Positions 55,272 to 63,716 of a stretch of 64,000 nt of DNA are shown piece after piece. The translations under genes and the position numbers were made by a program. Origin of the DNA: Klebsiella ornithinolytica NBRC 105727 = ATCC 31898 (GTDB lineage: Bacteria > Pseudomonadota > Gammaproteobacteria > Enterobacterales > Enterobacteriaceae); the NCBI RefSeq assembly GCF_001598295.1, contig NZ_BCYR01000001.1, positions 248,001-312,000 of the forward strand, given 5' to 3'. The notes below the pieces were generated by a model. That model was not told where the DNA came from and searched no databases. It saw only the letters and a list, made by a program, of their open reading frames with translations. Position 1 is the stretch's first letter. Every line of letters starts with the position of its first letter.

Positions 55272-55387
55272 GTTTTTTCGCAACGGTGCAAAGGCCGCGC
55301 CAGGCGGCGTGATAAGCGATTCTGATAGCAACAGAGCATTTATTTGCCCGGTAAGCGGATTACGCTATGCTCCATTAGGGGTATATG

Positions 55388-55404
55388 TGCACCACAACGG
55401 TGCG
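55388..55404. promoter_or_regulatory. NtrC enhancer site upstream of nac
   Basis: TGCACCACAACGGTGCG is an almost perfect dyad matching the NtrC site (TGCACC-N5-GGTGCA). Its centre is about 150 bases upstream of the predicted nac transcription start, the distance known from Klebsiella. A further half-site (CAACGGTGCA) lies at 55281-55290. Confidence 0.85.
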
Positions 55405-55481
55405 CATTGATGGAAAACAGCGCAAACGCATCGCCATTGCTGAAATTGTCAGCAATCAAACAGATTCGGGTGATTCTGTCT

Positions 55482-55510
55482 TTGACAAGGTCATGCGCCG
55501 CCGTTAATAT
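55482..55510 (+). promoter_or_regulatory. tRNA-Asn promoter (second copy)
   Basis: A perfect -35 TTGACA (55482-55487) lies 17 bases from -10 TAATAT (55505-55510), 18 bases before the tRNA. Confidence 0.85.
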
Positions 55511-55528
55511 GCGCCCCGTTCACACGAT

Positions 55529-55604
55529 TCCTCTGTAGTTCAGTCGGTAGAACGGCGGACTGTTAATCCGTATGTCACTGGTTCGAGTCCAGTCAGAGGA
55601 GCCA
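55529..55604 (+). tRNA. tRNA-Asn (GUU), second copy, at the yersiniabactin island border
   Basis: This is a 76-base tRNA identical to 45201-45276, with anticodon GUU and encoded CCA. tRNA-Asn genes are the known insertion sites of the high-pathogenicity island, whose att core is the 3' end CCAGTCAGAGGAGCCA. The island genes begin about 400 bases downstream. Confidence 0.97.
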
Positions 55605-55610
55605 TATTTA

Positions 55611-55646
55611 AGAAGCCCGCTTAAGGAAACTTAAGCGGGCTTTTTG
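55611..55646 (+). terminator. tRNA-Asn terminator (second copy)
   Basis: AAGCCCGCTTAAG / CTTAAGCGGGCTT form a 13-bp stem followed by a T run. It matches the terminator of the first copy except for one base. Confidence 0.85.
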
Positions 55647-55649
55647 CTT

Positions 55650-55990
55650 TGGCGTATCCTTATGAATCCTTATATCGCGTTGATTCAATAAGCTAGCGTG
55701 AAAATTTTCCCGCTGCGTTTTGATGTCATCCTCAGCATCGGAAAAATGCGTCGTCAAATCCGGACAGGTCAGTTCGACCGCCAATAAAACTCGTCATCTC
55801 ATTGACCGACTGAAAGGAATTGAAGAAAAGTTCTGCGGGAAGTGGCTTCCTGCAGACGGCCGTACCACGGTAATAACAAGCGCCAGGCCATCCATCAGGG
55901 ATTAATCGACAGCAGCCCGGTGACCAGTCGCGATGACATCGCCCATCGGCACCACTCTTCCGCCCTTGTCCCGGAGGGACGACCGGAACG
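55650..55990 (+). other. Island border stretch without an intact gene (possible integrase remnant)
   Basis: This segment lies where the P4-type integrase gene of the high-pathogenicity island normally is. No long frame exists. Short coding-like fragments appear in different frames (for example KTRHLIDRLKGIEEKFCGKW around 55790-55850 and KRQAIHQGLIDSSPVT around 55880-55925), which could be decayed remains of an integrase or other mobile gene. This is only a suggestion. Confidence 0.3.
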
Positions 55991-55999
55991 GCTTAGCCA

Positions 56000-57310
56000 T
56001 CACTCCGATACCATGAGATAGGGCGCAATGCTCGCTAATTTCTCCCGGGTTTCCGTCAGTTCACGTTCCGGCGTAGATTGGGCAATGATCCCTGCTCCCG
56101 CCTGTATCCAGCACCGTTGACTGTCCTGAAATACGGAACGCAGGACTAACGCCGCATCGAAGCGCGCATCTTCCAGTAGCAGAATTGCGCCGGAATAGAG
56201 CTCTCGCGGGGTCTTCTCAATTCGCATAATGGCGTTCAGAGCAGCATTTTTAGGGATACCCGAGGCGGTAATCGACGGGAACAGCACGGTAAATGCATCC
56301 CAGGCATCTTTGTTTTCCGCAAGCTGACCGCTCACGCCAGAGCCCAGATGCTGAACGCTGCCACGCTTGCGGACCGACATTAAATCTTCAACCACCACGC
56401 TGCCCGGCCGGCAAACCACCGCCAGTTCAGCAAGAGCTTCTTTGACAGAAAGGATATGCTCAAGCACCTCTTTACTGTCGTGCAGCAGCTCTGTCTCTTT
56501 CGCCTTATTTTGCTCCGGACTTCCCATGCGATCGCGGGTGCCCGCAAGCGGTTCAGTGACCACTTTATTGCCCGTTACCGACATCACCAGTTCCGGGCTA
56601 AAACCCAGCGCTTCGCGTCCTTGCTGGCGGAACATAAACGACCGCGTGGGCGTGTTTGCCTGCCGCCCGTATAACAGGGTGGCGGGCATATCAATCCGCG
56701 ATGGCAGCGGAATGGCGCGCGAGATAATCACTTTGACATATTCGCCCCGGCTGATCTCCGCAACGGCGCGCGCCACCTGTTGTTTATACACCTCACCATT
56801 GAGGGCGGTATCCACAGCCATGGAGTCCCCTCGCGTGGTTGTACTGGCCTCTTTTACCCACTCGCACAGACGTCGACATCCCTCAGCGGAGTCCGTATAA
56901 ACGGTGACATTTCCCTTTTCAAACACAAGCTCTTCCCGGGGAACGGTTAATGTCAGCAGCGGCCACTCGCCGGCGTCGAAGGCAATCCCCCGCGCATGCG
57001 CCGCAAAGTTGAACCCAACCTGCCCATATACCCGACGCCCTTGCACCTGCGGATGCGCCATAAAACGACGCGCGCAGTCGACAATGGAATCCACCGCCCA
57101 TTTTTGCTCCCCGGCATCATCAATGAATGTCGCCTGCGTTCCGTCGGCATTAATGTGCAACCGTGCCAGGCATCCTTTACCTAAATACCAACAGGGTTGA
57201 CGCTCGTAGACATAGCACTCTTCATCTCCGAACTGGCGTAAGACGCCAGAAATCGTCGGCAGCCATTGTTCCTCTGGTAGCGCCAGGTGTAAAAATTCAC
57301 TGATTTTCAT
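56000..57310 (-). CDS. ybtS: Salicylate synthase YbtS (Irp9)
   Basis: YbtS converts chorismate to salicylate through isochorismate and supplies the starter unit of yersiniabactin. The 436-residue product belongs to the chorismate-utilising MST family. Catalytic and Mg-binding segments are visible: the Lys in YVKVIISRAI (about 195-204), PLAGTRDRMG (about 265-274), the Glu in ELLHDSKEVLEH and LFPSITASGIPK (about 350-361). It is the last gene of ybtP-Q-X-S. Compared with the Yersinia sequence as I remember it, several substitutions occur near the N-terminus, so the island may be a divergent lineage. Confidence 0.95.
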   Translation of the reverse strand: MKISEFLHLALPEEQWLPTISGVLRQFGDEECYVYERQPCWYLGKGCLARLHINADGTQATFIDDAGEQKWAVDSIVDCARRFMAHPQVQGRRVYGQVGFNFAAHARGIAFDAGEWPLLTLTVPREELVFEKGNVTVYTDSAEGCRRLCEWVKEASTTTRGDSMAVDTALNGEVYKQQVARAVAEISRGEYVKVIISRAIPLPSRIDMPATLLYGRQANTPTRSFMFRQQGREALGFSPELVMSVTGNKVVTEPLAGTRDRMGSPEQNKAKETELLHDSKEVLEHILSVKEALAELAVVCRPGSVVVEDLMSVRKRGSVQHLGSGVSGQLAENKDAWDAFTVLFPSITASGIPKNAALNAIMRIEKTPRELYSGAILLLEDARFDAALVLRSVFQDSQRCWIQAGAGIIAQSTPERELTETREKLASIAPYLMVSE

Positions 57311-57337
57311 CCCTTACCTCTCTGTGTTATTCCCGGT

Positions 57338-58618
57338 TCAATCAATTGAGCTGGTCATCAGTTTGTTTGCCGAATGCAGCCGGATATGGGCAACCCACGC
57401 CGCCAGTAACGTGAATATCCCGGCAAACAGGAAGCAGGCCGCATAGCCAAAATGTTGGGCCACAATGCCGCCGACAACGCCAGCCAGAATGGCGATTGCC
57501 GCGTCAGTACATTGAAAGAGGGTGAAGTCGACGCCGGCCTGTAAGGGTGATGAAAGCGACATCAGCGTGGCATAAAGACAGACCAGCGCGCAGGCCAGCG
57601 AAATGGACTGGATAATGACCAGACACTGGAGAACGGGCAACAGCAGATGACCCGGCGCCATCATCAGCGTCACCACCACCGCCAGCAGTGCGATCCCCTG
57701 GACGCCATAAGCCGTCAACAGCGCTCTGCCGGGTGAGGTGTACTTCATCAGTAATCCGCCGGCCAGCGTTCCTGCTATGCCCGCCGCAATATTACCGCCG
57801 CTAAACAGCGCACCCAGCGCTGACATACTCAGCCCATGATCCAACAACAGCGGCGCCAGAAGAGGCAGCACAAACCGCATACCGGAATTCAGCATCAATA
57901 CCAGCAGTAAGCCCAGACGCGCCTGTCTTCGCCTTAGCGCATAACCTAACGCCGGAACATGCGGGACCGTCACCGTTCGCGTCGGCTCCGTAATGCGCCA
58001 CAGCGGGAGTGATAACACCATAATCAGCAGCGCCATGATCAGCATGGCGACAGGCCAGCCGGATGCCGCCGACAGCATCAGGAACACCCCGCCACCGCAC
58101 ATCATCCCCAGATAGCTACCGCCAACCTGCACGCTGTTTCCCCAGCCATAACCCGCGCGGGTCAGCTGATCGACGCAAAAACCGTCGCTGGCGATATCAA
58201 TGGTGGAGGCGACCGTGCCTGCCACCATGAACAGCACAAATAACGCCACGATTTGCGTATCGGGAAATCCCCCTTCTCGCCCGAACCAGCCGATCGCAGC
58301 GGCCATCATCAGGAGCGCCGCTAACGCGACCTGACCACGCAGGATTAACATGCGGGAACGGCGCTCCGGGCTATCGGGCGGGAGCCGCCAGCGCTCGATC
58401 CACGGCGCCCAAATAAACTTCAGCGCCCAGGGCAACATAAACAGCGTTGTCGCCCCAGCAAGCGCCAGCGATCCGCCGGCAGCGCGCACCAGCGCGGGTA
58501 AGGACTGCATAGACAGCGCCGATACCAGACTCTGCGTCACATAAACGCCGGCAATAGCAAAAATCACCCGCCCGGTTGTTAACGTCAGCGGTTTCACATT
58601 CGACTGAAGGTCACTCAT
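57338..58618 (-). CDS. ybtX: Yersiniabactin-associated MFS transporter YbtX (Irp8)
   Basis: This is a 426-residue inner-membrane MFS protein with about twelve helices, encoded in the yersiniabactin island. It is not strictly needed for iron uptake in Yersinia pestis; a role in zinc acquisition via yersiniabactin has been reported. I start at ATG 58618 (MSDLQSNVKPLTLTTGRVI), which overlaps the ybtQ stop by 8 bases. The longer frame runs into ybtQ. Confidence 0.94.
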   Translation of the reverse strand: MSDLQSNVKPLTLTTGRVIFAIAGVYVTQSLVSALSMQSLPALVRAAGGSLALAGATTLFMLPWALKFIWAPWIERWRLPPDSPERRSRMLILRGQVALAALLMMAAAIGWFGREGGFPDTQIVALFVLFMVAGTVASTIDIASDGFCVDQLTRAGYGWGNSVQVGGSYLGMMCGGGVFLMLSAASGWPVAMLIMALLIMVLSLPLWRITEPTRTVTVPHVPALGYALRRRQARLGLLLVLMLNSGMRFVLPLLAPLLLDHGLSMSALGALFSGGNIAAGIAGTLAGGLLMKYTSPGRALLTAYGVQGIALLAVVVTLMMAPGHLLLPVLQCLVIIQSISLACALVCLYATLMSLSSPLQAGVDFTLFQCTDAAIAILAGVVGGIVAQHFGYAACFLFAGIFTLLAAWVAHIRLHSANKLMTSSID

Positions 58619-60413
58619 GAGCCCATTCTCCAGGCGCAGAAGCCCCTTCGTCGCGCCACGCGCGCGCGGCCATTTGCGCTTGCCACAGCGCCTGATAACG
58701 TCCTGGACGGGAGAGCAATTGCGCGTGAGTGCCCTGCTCAACCACGCGCCCCTCTTCCATCACCAGGATGTTTCCCGCTCCGGCGATGGTTGATAAACGG
58801 TGGGCGATAATAATCACCGTCCGATTGTGAACCAGGTTATCGATAGCTTTCTGTACCGCCAGTTCGCTTTCAATATCCAGTGCGGCGGTCGGTTCATCAA
58901 GAATGACGACCGGCGCATTTTTCAATAACGCTCGGGCAATGGAAATCCGCTGGCGCTCGCCGCCCGATAACTGCCCACCCATCTCACCCATTGGCGTCAA
59001 CCAGCCTTGCGGAAGACGGGAAATAAACTCAAGGCACTGCGCCGCGCGGGCGGCTTCCTCCACCTCCTGCTGCGTCGCCTGTGGGCGCGCGATACGGATA
59101 TTCGCCAGCAGCGTGTCATCAAACAGCCAGACATCCTGGAAAACAACAGAAATCAGGCTATTGAGCTGTTCTGGCCTCAGGCGGCGAATATCGACGCCGC
59201 CAATAGAAATCTGTCCTTGCTGCGGATCGGCGTAGCGCATTAACAGTTTTGTGACCGTGGTTTTGCCTGCCCCAGAGGCGCCCACCAGCGCGCTCATACT
59301 GGCTGCGGGGAACGTCAAAGAAACGTTATTGAGTGCCTGCCCGTCGCCTTCTTCGTAGCGATAGCTGACATGATCAAAACGGATATCGTAACGTTCCGGC
59401 AGCTCGCTTTGTTCTGTGACGGCAAGCGGCGCAATCGCCATAAACTGCTCAATCCGCTGGAGGGCGCTGGCGATCAGTTCCACGACCGAGGTGTAGCTGA
59501 TAAACATCGCCATCGGTTCTGCAAAGCGCATAATCATCGCGACGGCGGCAATCAGGAAGGCGAGGTTCAGGGTCCCCGTCACCACCCAGACGATCCCGGA
59601 TAACACCACCACCTGCAGACCCAGCTCTACGACGCTGGCGATCAACATCGTCGCGCCAGCGCTCTGACGGTGAGTGCGGGTCTGTAAGTTTTCCAGCGCA
59701 TCGAAATGCGCCAGCAGCGCCCGGCTTTTATCGGCATCGCTACCGCAGGTACGCAATACCATCATCCCCTGAGCAAATTCAACGATATCACCGCTCAGCT
59801 GCTGATGCGCTTTCCCCAGCATCTGCATCTGTCGCCGCATCGCCGGACGGCGCCAGTAATAAAACGGCACCAGCAGAGGGAAGACCAGTAGCATCACCAG
59901 CCCCAGCCGCCAGTCTATCCACAAAGTCGCCAGCGACGCCGTCAATGGCGTAACAAGGGTGAGTAACAAAATATTGGCTATCGCAATAACATAATTAAGG
60001 TTTTCATCCACGCTGCCCAGCAGCAAAGCGTTCATTTCCCCTGCCCGTCCGCGCTGGAGTTTCTCCAGCGGCACGCTGCGTAATTGCTCGCCCAGGCGCA
60101 GACGTAACTCATGGGTAGCCTGCGCCAGATGGCCGCGGTATTCAAAGCCCAGGCCATACCAACGTAGCGCCAGCGTCACAATCGCGGCAATGCTGAAGGC
60201 CACTGCCCAGTTGAGAAGTGACGATGCATCCCCCCGTAACAGCGCATCAATGATCGGATAAAGACAGGCAAAGGCGATCCCCTGCATGAATGCCGCCAGC
60301 AATAGCGCCAGCATACTGCGCCGCAGCATCCCGGCCTGGCTGCCAACGCTGGAGATAAGCTGACGCCAGATGACGCGCCAGGCCAGGTTATCCGCAGGAT
60401 TATTGTCTTCCAT
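58611..60413 (-). CDS. ybtQ: Yersiniabactin importer ABC half-transporter YbtQ (Irp7)
   Basis: With YbtP it forms a heterodimeric inner-membrane importer for metal-yersiniabactin; it has the architecture of an exporter. The 600-residue protein has an N-terminal membrane domain with about six helices (1-330) and a C-terminal ATPase: Walker A GASGAGKTT (about 390), signature LSGGERQRISIARA (about 493) and Walker B VVILDEPTAAL. The start ATG 60413 (MEDNNPADNLAWRV) lies 14 bases inside the end of ybtP, so the genes are translationally coupled. Confidence 0.96.
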   Translation of the reverse strand: MEDNNPADNLAWRVIWRQLISSVGSQAGMLRRSMLALLLAAFMQGIAFACLYPIIDALLRGDASSLLNWAVAFSIAAIVTLALRWYGLGFEYRGHLAQATHELRLRLGEQLRSVPLEKLQRGRAGEMNALLLGSVDENLNYVIAIANILLLTLVTPLTASLATLWIDWRLGLVMLLVFPLLVPFYYWRRPAMRRQMQMLGKAHQQLSGDIVEFAQGMMVLRTCGSDADKSRALLAHFDALENLQTRTHRQSAGATMLIASVVELGLQVVVLSGIVWVVTGTLNLAFLIAAVAMIMRFAEPMAMFISYTSVVELIASALQRIEQFMAIAPLAVTEQSELPERYDIRFDHVSYRYEEGDGQALNNVSLTFPAASMSALVGASGAGKTTVTKLLMRYADPQQGQISIGGVDIRRLRPEQLNSLISVVFQDVWLFDDTLLANIRIARPQATQQEVEEAARAAQCLEFISRLPQGWLTPMGEMGGQLSGGERQRISIARALLKNAPVVILDEPTAALDIESELAVQKAIDNLVHNRTVIIIAHRLSTIAGAGNILVMEEGRVVEQGTHAQLLSRPGRYQALWQAQMAARAWRDEGASAPGEWAHE

Positions 60414-62202
60414 TTTCCACTCCCTCTTCCTGTACGCCACCCGGTACCCAACGCTGCGCCTGCTGATAGTGTTGCCAGAGCCGTTGATACAAGCCGCCCT
60501 GTTCCAGAAGTTGCGCATGGTTGCCCATTTCCCTGAGCCGACCGTCGGAAAACAGCAATATCACATCAGCCTGAGTCACCATTGAGAGGCGATGCGCGAC
60601 CATGATGACCGTCCGGCCGCGCATCGCCGCCGCCAGCGCCTTGATAAGCGCGGCTTCGTTTTCCGGGTCAGCAAACGCCGTCGCCTCATCGAGCACCAGG
60701 ATGGGGCGGTCCTGCAAAAGCGCCCGGGCGATGGTGATGCGCTGTCGCTGACCGCCGGAGAGAAATACCCCGCGTTCCCCGACTCGCGTGTTGTACCCCT
60801 CTGGCAGTGCGCTAATAAATTCATGGGCCTGCGCCACCCTGGCCGCCGCGACTACCGCCTCCAGCGGCGTATCCGGCGCGCCCAGACGAATGTTATTGGC
60901 GATTGTGTCGGCAAAAAGGAAGTTATCCTGAAACACAAAAGAGAGTTGCTTCATCAAGGTGTTCGTCTGCATATCGCGAAGATCCACGCCGCCAATACGG
61001 ATGTGGCCTTTGTCGGGATCGGCGTAACGCAGCAGCAAGCGTGCCACGGTGCTTTTCCCGGCGCCGCTTGGCCCGACCAGCGCCACAATTTGCCCGGCAG
61101 GTACATGAAAGCTCACCTCCTGCAACGCGGCATCAGCCCGCGCTTGCGGATAATGGAAGCTCACCTGCTCAAAGGTAATACTCGCCTCTTTCGGCTGTTG
61201 GTCAGATAGCGGCAGCGATAACTCCGGCATTGCGAGAACCTGATAAATACGCTGAATGCTTAAACGCGTTTGCGCGACCAGGTTATTGAGCATCATCATT
61301 GGCATCACGGCTTCGGCCATTCCGCTGCCGAGCAGTAAAACGGCCACCCACGCGATAAAGTCGAAACCGCCATAGTGCAACAGGCCGTATCCCGACCAGA
61401 TCAGGACAAATAAGGTCGGGAGAGGATTCAGAATCGAGAATGAAAAACGTGCTGAAAAACCGGCTTTGCGATACCAGGTTTTGAGCACGCCAACCCACTC
61501 TTCAAGGGCATGTTGGTAGCGCAAAAAACTGCTGCTGCCGCTGTCAAACGTTCTCACTACGGGCATGGCCTGCACGAACTCAATAACCGCCGCGCTGACT
61601 TGCTCGCGCGCCTGATGATAACGCTGGGCCAAATCTTCCGAACGCTGGCGGGCGAGCACGAGAACAACCGAGCCAAACGCCAGTACCCCCAGCGTCGCGA
61701 TAGCCAGTCGCCAATCCAGCCAGAACAAGATAACGATAGTCGCCAGCGGCATGATGACCGCGCGGGCGTAGAGCGGCGTGCTGTCAGCCACAAAAATATG
61801 TAACGACTTCACATCATCCAGCATCACTTTCGCCACTGATCCGCTGCCCATTTGCTGTAACGCGCCAGGCGAAAGCTGCAATGCTTTACGGGCTAACCTG
61901 CTGCGCAGAATGTTCTCCAGATGAAAAGCCGCGTAATGAGAGATATTGAATGCCTGCAGGCGCAGGACAAAAGTCAATACCACGCAGCTAATCAGGCCAC
62001 TCAGCGGCCAGGCAGGAATCGCGTCAGGCGTCGCGCGGATGTCGCGCAGACTCCACGCCAGAAAAAGGAGCGCTCCCAGGCTGGTTAATGCCGCCAGCCC
62101 CGCCAGCGCCATCGCTAAAATAACCTTCCGGCGAACCGGTGTAATCACCTGCCAGAGCGGAAATCGGGATAGCGATTCAGTATTTGATGATTGAGATGAC
62201 AT
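60400..62202 (-). CDS. ybtP: Yersiniabactin importer ABC half-transporter YbtP (Irp6)
   Basis: This is the partner of YbtQ in import of ferric yersiniabactin. It has 600 residues from ATG 62202 (MSSQSSNTESLSRFPLWQV), with six hydrophobic helices and an ATPase domain: Walker A GPSGAGKST (about 381), signature LSGGQRQRITIARA (about 483) and Walker B ILVLDEATAF. It is the first gene of ybtP-Q-X-S, divergent from ybtA. The promoter region has Fur-box-like and YbtA-site-like sequences, so iron should repress it and YbtA with yersiniabactin should activate it. Confidence 0.96.
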   Translation of the reverse strand: MSSQSSNTESLSRFPLWQVITPVRRKVILAMALAGLAALTSLGALLFLAWSLRDIRATPDAIPAWPLSGLISCVVLTFVLRLQAFNISHYAAFHLENILRSRLARKALQLSPGALQQMGSGSVAKVMLDDVKSLHIFVADSTPLYARAVIMPLATIVILFWLDWRLAIATLGVLAFGSVVLVLARQRSEDLAQRYHQAREQVSAAVIEFVQAMPVVRTFDSGSSSFLRYQHALEEWVGVLKTWYRKAGFSARFSFSILNPLPTLFVLIWSGYGLLHYGGFDFIAWVAVLLLGSGMAEAVMPMMMLNNLVAQTRLSIQRIYQVLAMPELSLPLSDQQPKEASITFEQVSFHYPQARADAALQEVSFHVPAGQIVALVGPSGAGKSTVARLLLRYADPDKGHIRIGGVDLRDMQTNTLMKQLSFVFQDNFLFADTIANNIRLGAPDTPLEAVVAAARVAQAHEFISALPEGYNTRVGERGVFLSGGQRQRITIARALLQDRPILVLDEATAFADPENEAALIKALAAAMRGRTVIMVAHRLSMVTQADVILLFSDGRLREMGNHAQLLEQGGLYQRLWQHYQQAQRWVPGGVQEEGVENGRQ

Positions 62203-62277
62203 GGGAATGGCTGAATTTCCTGATGAATTTTTACGCACACCAAAAACGACAATTCAGAGTGGCGTTCTGATAATTAA

Positions 62278-62301
62278 TGTGAATAATAACCATTATCAAT
62301 T
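62278..62301. promoter_or_regulatory. Fur box in the ybtP-ybtA intergenic region
   Basis: GAATAATAACCATTATCAAT contains overlapping GATAAT-type hexamers, close to the 19-base Fur consensus. It lies in the 364-base divergent region, which holds no gene. Fur repression of ybtP and ybtA is known in Yersinia. Confidence 0.75.
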
Positions 62302-62310
62302 ACTCATCTA

Positions 62311-62322
62311 CCCCATTCGGTT
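62311..62322 (-). promoter_or_regulatory. Candidate YbtA site upstream of ybtP
   Basis: On the minus strand AACCGAATGGGG matches 9 of 12 bases of the ACCCGAAACGGG arm found at the irp2 promoter. It lies about 110 bases before the ybtP start. Confidence 0.4.
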
Positions 62323-62494
62323 CTATTTTTACCCTAAATAGTTCGAGTTGCAGGAAGGCGGCAAGCGAGGGAATCCCAGAAATTTATAGCAATCATTGAC
62401 GGGGGGCGGGACAAATCTGTCTGGAACAGAGTTGAATGCCGTGTCGCGGCGGCCCGCCAGGGTAAAGCTCATGAATGAGCCGAGTAACCCAATC

Positions 62495-62529
<35 letters not shown>

Positions 62530-62566
62530 CCCGCATTGGACTAAGCCACAGGGAGATAACCAGGTC

Positions 62567-63526
62567 ATGACGGAGTCACCACAAACGCAATCTGAAATCT
62601 CTATTCATCAGTTGGTAGCCGGGAAACCCGTAAAGGATGGCAATATTCCTGCCCAGTGTGAACTGCTACGCTGTTCGTTGCAGGAAGGGATGGATATTTT
62701 GCTCTGGAGGGGGAATTTTGCGCGGCCTGAGACGTTGCAGCTACATGACGATCTGGGCAGGATTAACTTCTCGTGCATTCTGGAAGGCACATCTCACTTT
62801 GCTATCCAGGGACTCAGACGCCATACCGACTGGGAGCTTGCGCGTAATCGCCATTACATTACCCATACGCCCGGCTGCCGCGGCAGCGCCTCCTATTGTG
62901 GCCGCTTCGAGAGCATTACGCTCTCCTTCAGCCCTGAAACCCTCGCGCTGTGGGTGCCGGATATTAGCGCGGTCATTAAGAAGAAGATCGACTCCCACTG
63001 CTGCTGTCAGCAGCAGCGTTGTAATGCTGAAACCCACTTAACGGCTCAAGCCTTGCGTCACGCGCTGATGCGGATGCACAGCGGCTTCAGTCATGAGCAA
63101 AAGCCATCGACGCTTTGGCTACAGGGACAAAGTCTGGTGATGCTCAGTCTGGTGCTGGATGAACATCGCGAAGACACCGGTTGCCTCTCCTGCCACTTCA
63201 ACCCAATGGAACGCCAGAAACTGCTGCGGGCGAAGGATCTGCTGCTGGCAGACCTGACGCAAGCACCGGGCGTCGCAGAGCTGGCCAGAGAGTCCGGTCT
63301 GAGCGTGCTCAAAATTAAGCGGGGGTTCCGCGTTCTGTTCAACAACAGCGTCTATGGTCTGTTTCAGGCAGAACGCATGCAGGAAGCCAGAAGACGCCTG
63401 GCCAATGGCAATACCTCGGTCATGACGGTGGCAGCCGATCTGGGCTATGCCAACGCCAGCCATTTCTCTGCCGCCTTCCAGAAACAGTTTGGTGTTACCC
63501 CTTCGACCTTTAAACGCGTGATGTAA
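62567..63526 (+). CDS. ybtA: AraC-type activator YbtA
   Basis: YbtA activates the ybtP, irp2 and fyuA promoters, probably with yersiniabactin as co-inducer. From ATG 62567 (MTESPQTQSEISIHQLVAG) it has 319 residues, the known length. The C-terminal AraC-type double HTH is clear: PGVAELARESGLSVLKIKRGF and NTSVMTVAADLGYANASHFSAAFQKQFGVTPS. The N-terminal ligand domain has a Cys-rich patch (SHCCCQQQRC, about 147-156) of unknown meaning. It is divergent from ybtP. Confidence 0.96.
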   Translation: MTESPQTQSEISIHQLVAGKPVKDGNIPAQCELLRCSLQEGMDILLWRGNFARPETLQLHDDLGRINFSCILEGTSHFAIQGLRRHTDWELARNRHYITHTPGCRGSASYCGRFESITLSFSPETLALWVPDISAVIKKKIDSHCCCQQQRCNAETHLTAQALRHALMRMHSGFSHEQKPSTLWLQGQSLVMLSLVLDEHREDTGCLSCHFNPMERQKLLRAKDLLLADLTQAPGVAELARESGLSVLKIKRGFRVLFNNSVYGLFQAERMQEARRRLANGNTSVMTVAADLGYANASHFSAAFQKQFGVTPSTFKRVM

Positions 63527-63559
63527 TCGGGGTTGTCTCCTCATCAATTCCTCCCTGAC

Positions 63560-63598
63560 AGAGGCCCGGATATCCCATCCGGGCCTCTGCGCTTTCTG
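63560..63598 (+). terminator. ybtA terminator
   Basis: GAGGCCCGGAT / ATCCGGGCCTC form an 11-bp stem with a 4-base loop, about 35 bases after the ybtA stop. The T run is weak. Confidence 0.7.
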
Positions 63599-63608
63599 CC
63601 TGCCGCCA

Positions 63609-63642
63609 ACCCGAAACGGGCATAAATAAACCCGTTTCGGGT
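63609..63642. promoter_or_regulatory. Perfect 12-bp inverted repeat, candidate YbtA operator of irp2
   Basis: ACCCGAAACGGG and CCCGTTTCGGGT flank 10 AT-rich bases. The repeat lies upstream of the Fur box and irp2, where YbtA-binding repeats have been described at the irp2 promoter. It lacks the T run of a terminator. Confidence 0.7.
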
Positions 63643-63652
63643 AGCACTCAAT

Positions 63653-63674
63653 TGTTAATAATTATTATTCTCAT
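63653..63674 (+). promoter_or_regulatory. Fur box of the irp2 promoter
   Basis: TAATAATTATTATTCTCAT matches the Fur consensus as overlapping hexamers on the complementary strand (ATGAGAATAATAATTATTA). It lies about 45-65 bases before the irp2 ATG, so it should block the promoter when iron is plentiful. Confidence 0.8.
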
Positions 63675-63716
63675 GTAGACAATGCTTTTTGGTAAGACGT
63701 GCCATCAGGAGGAAGA

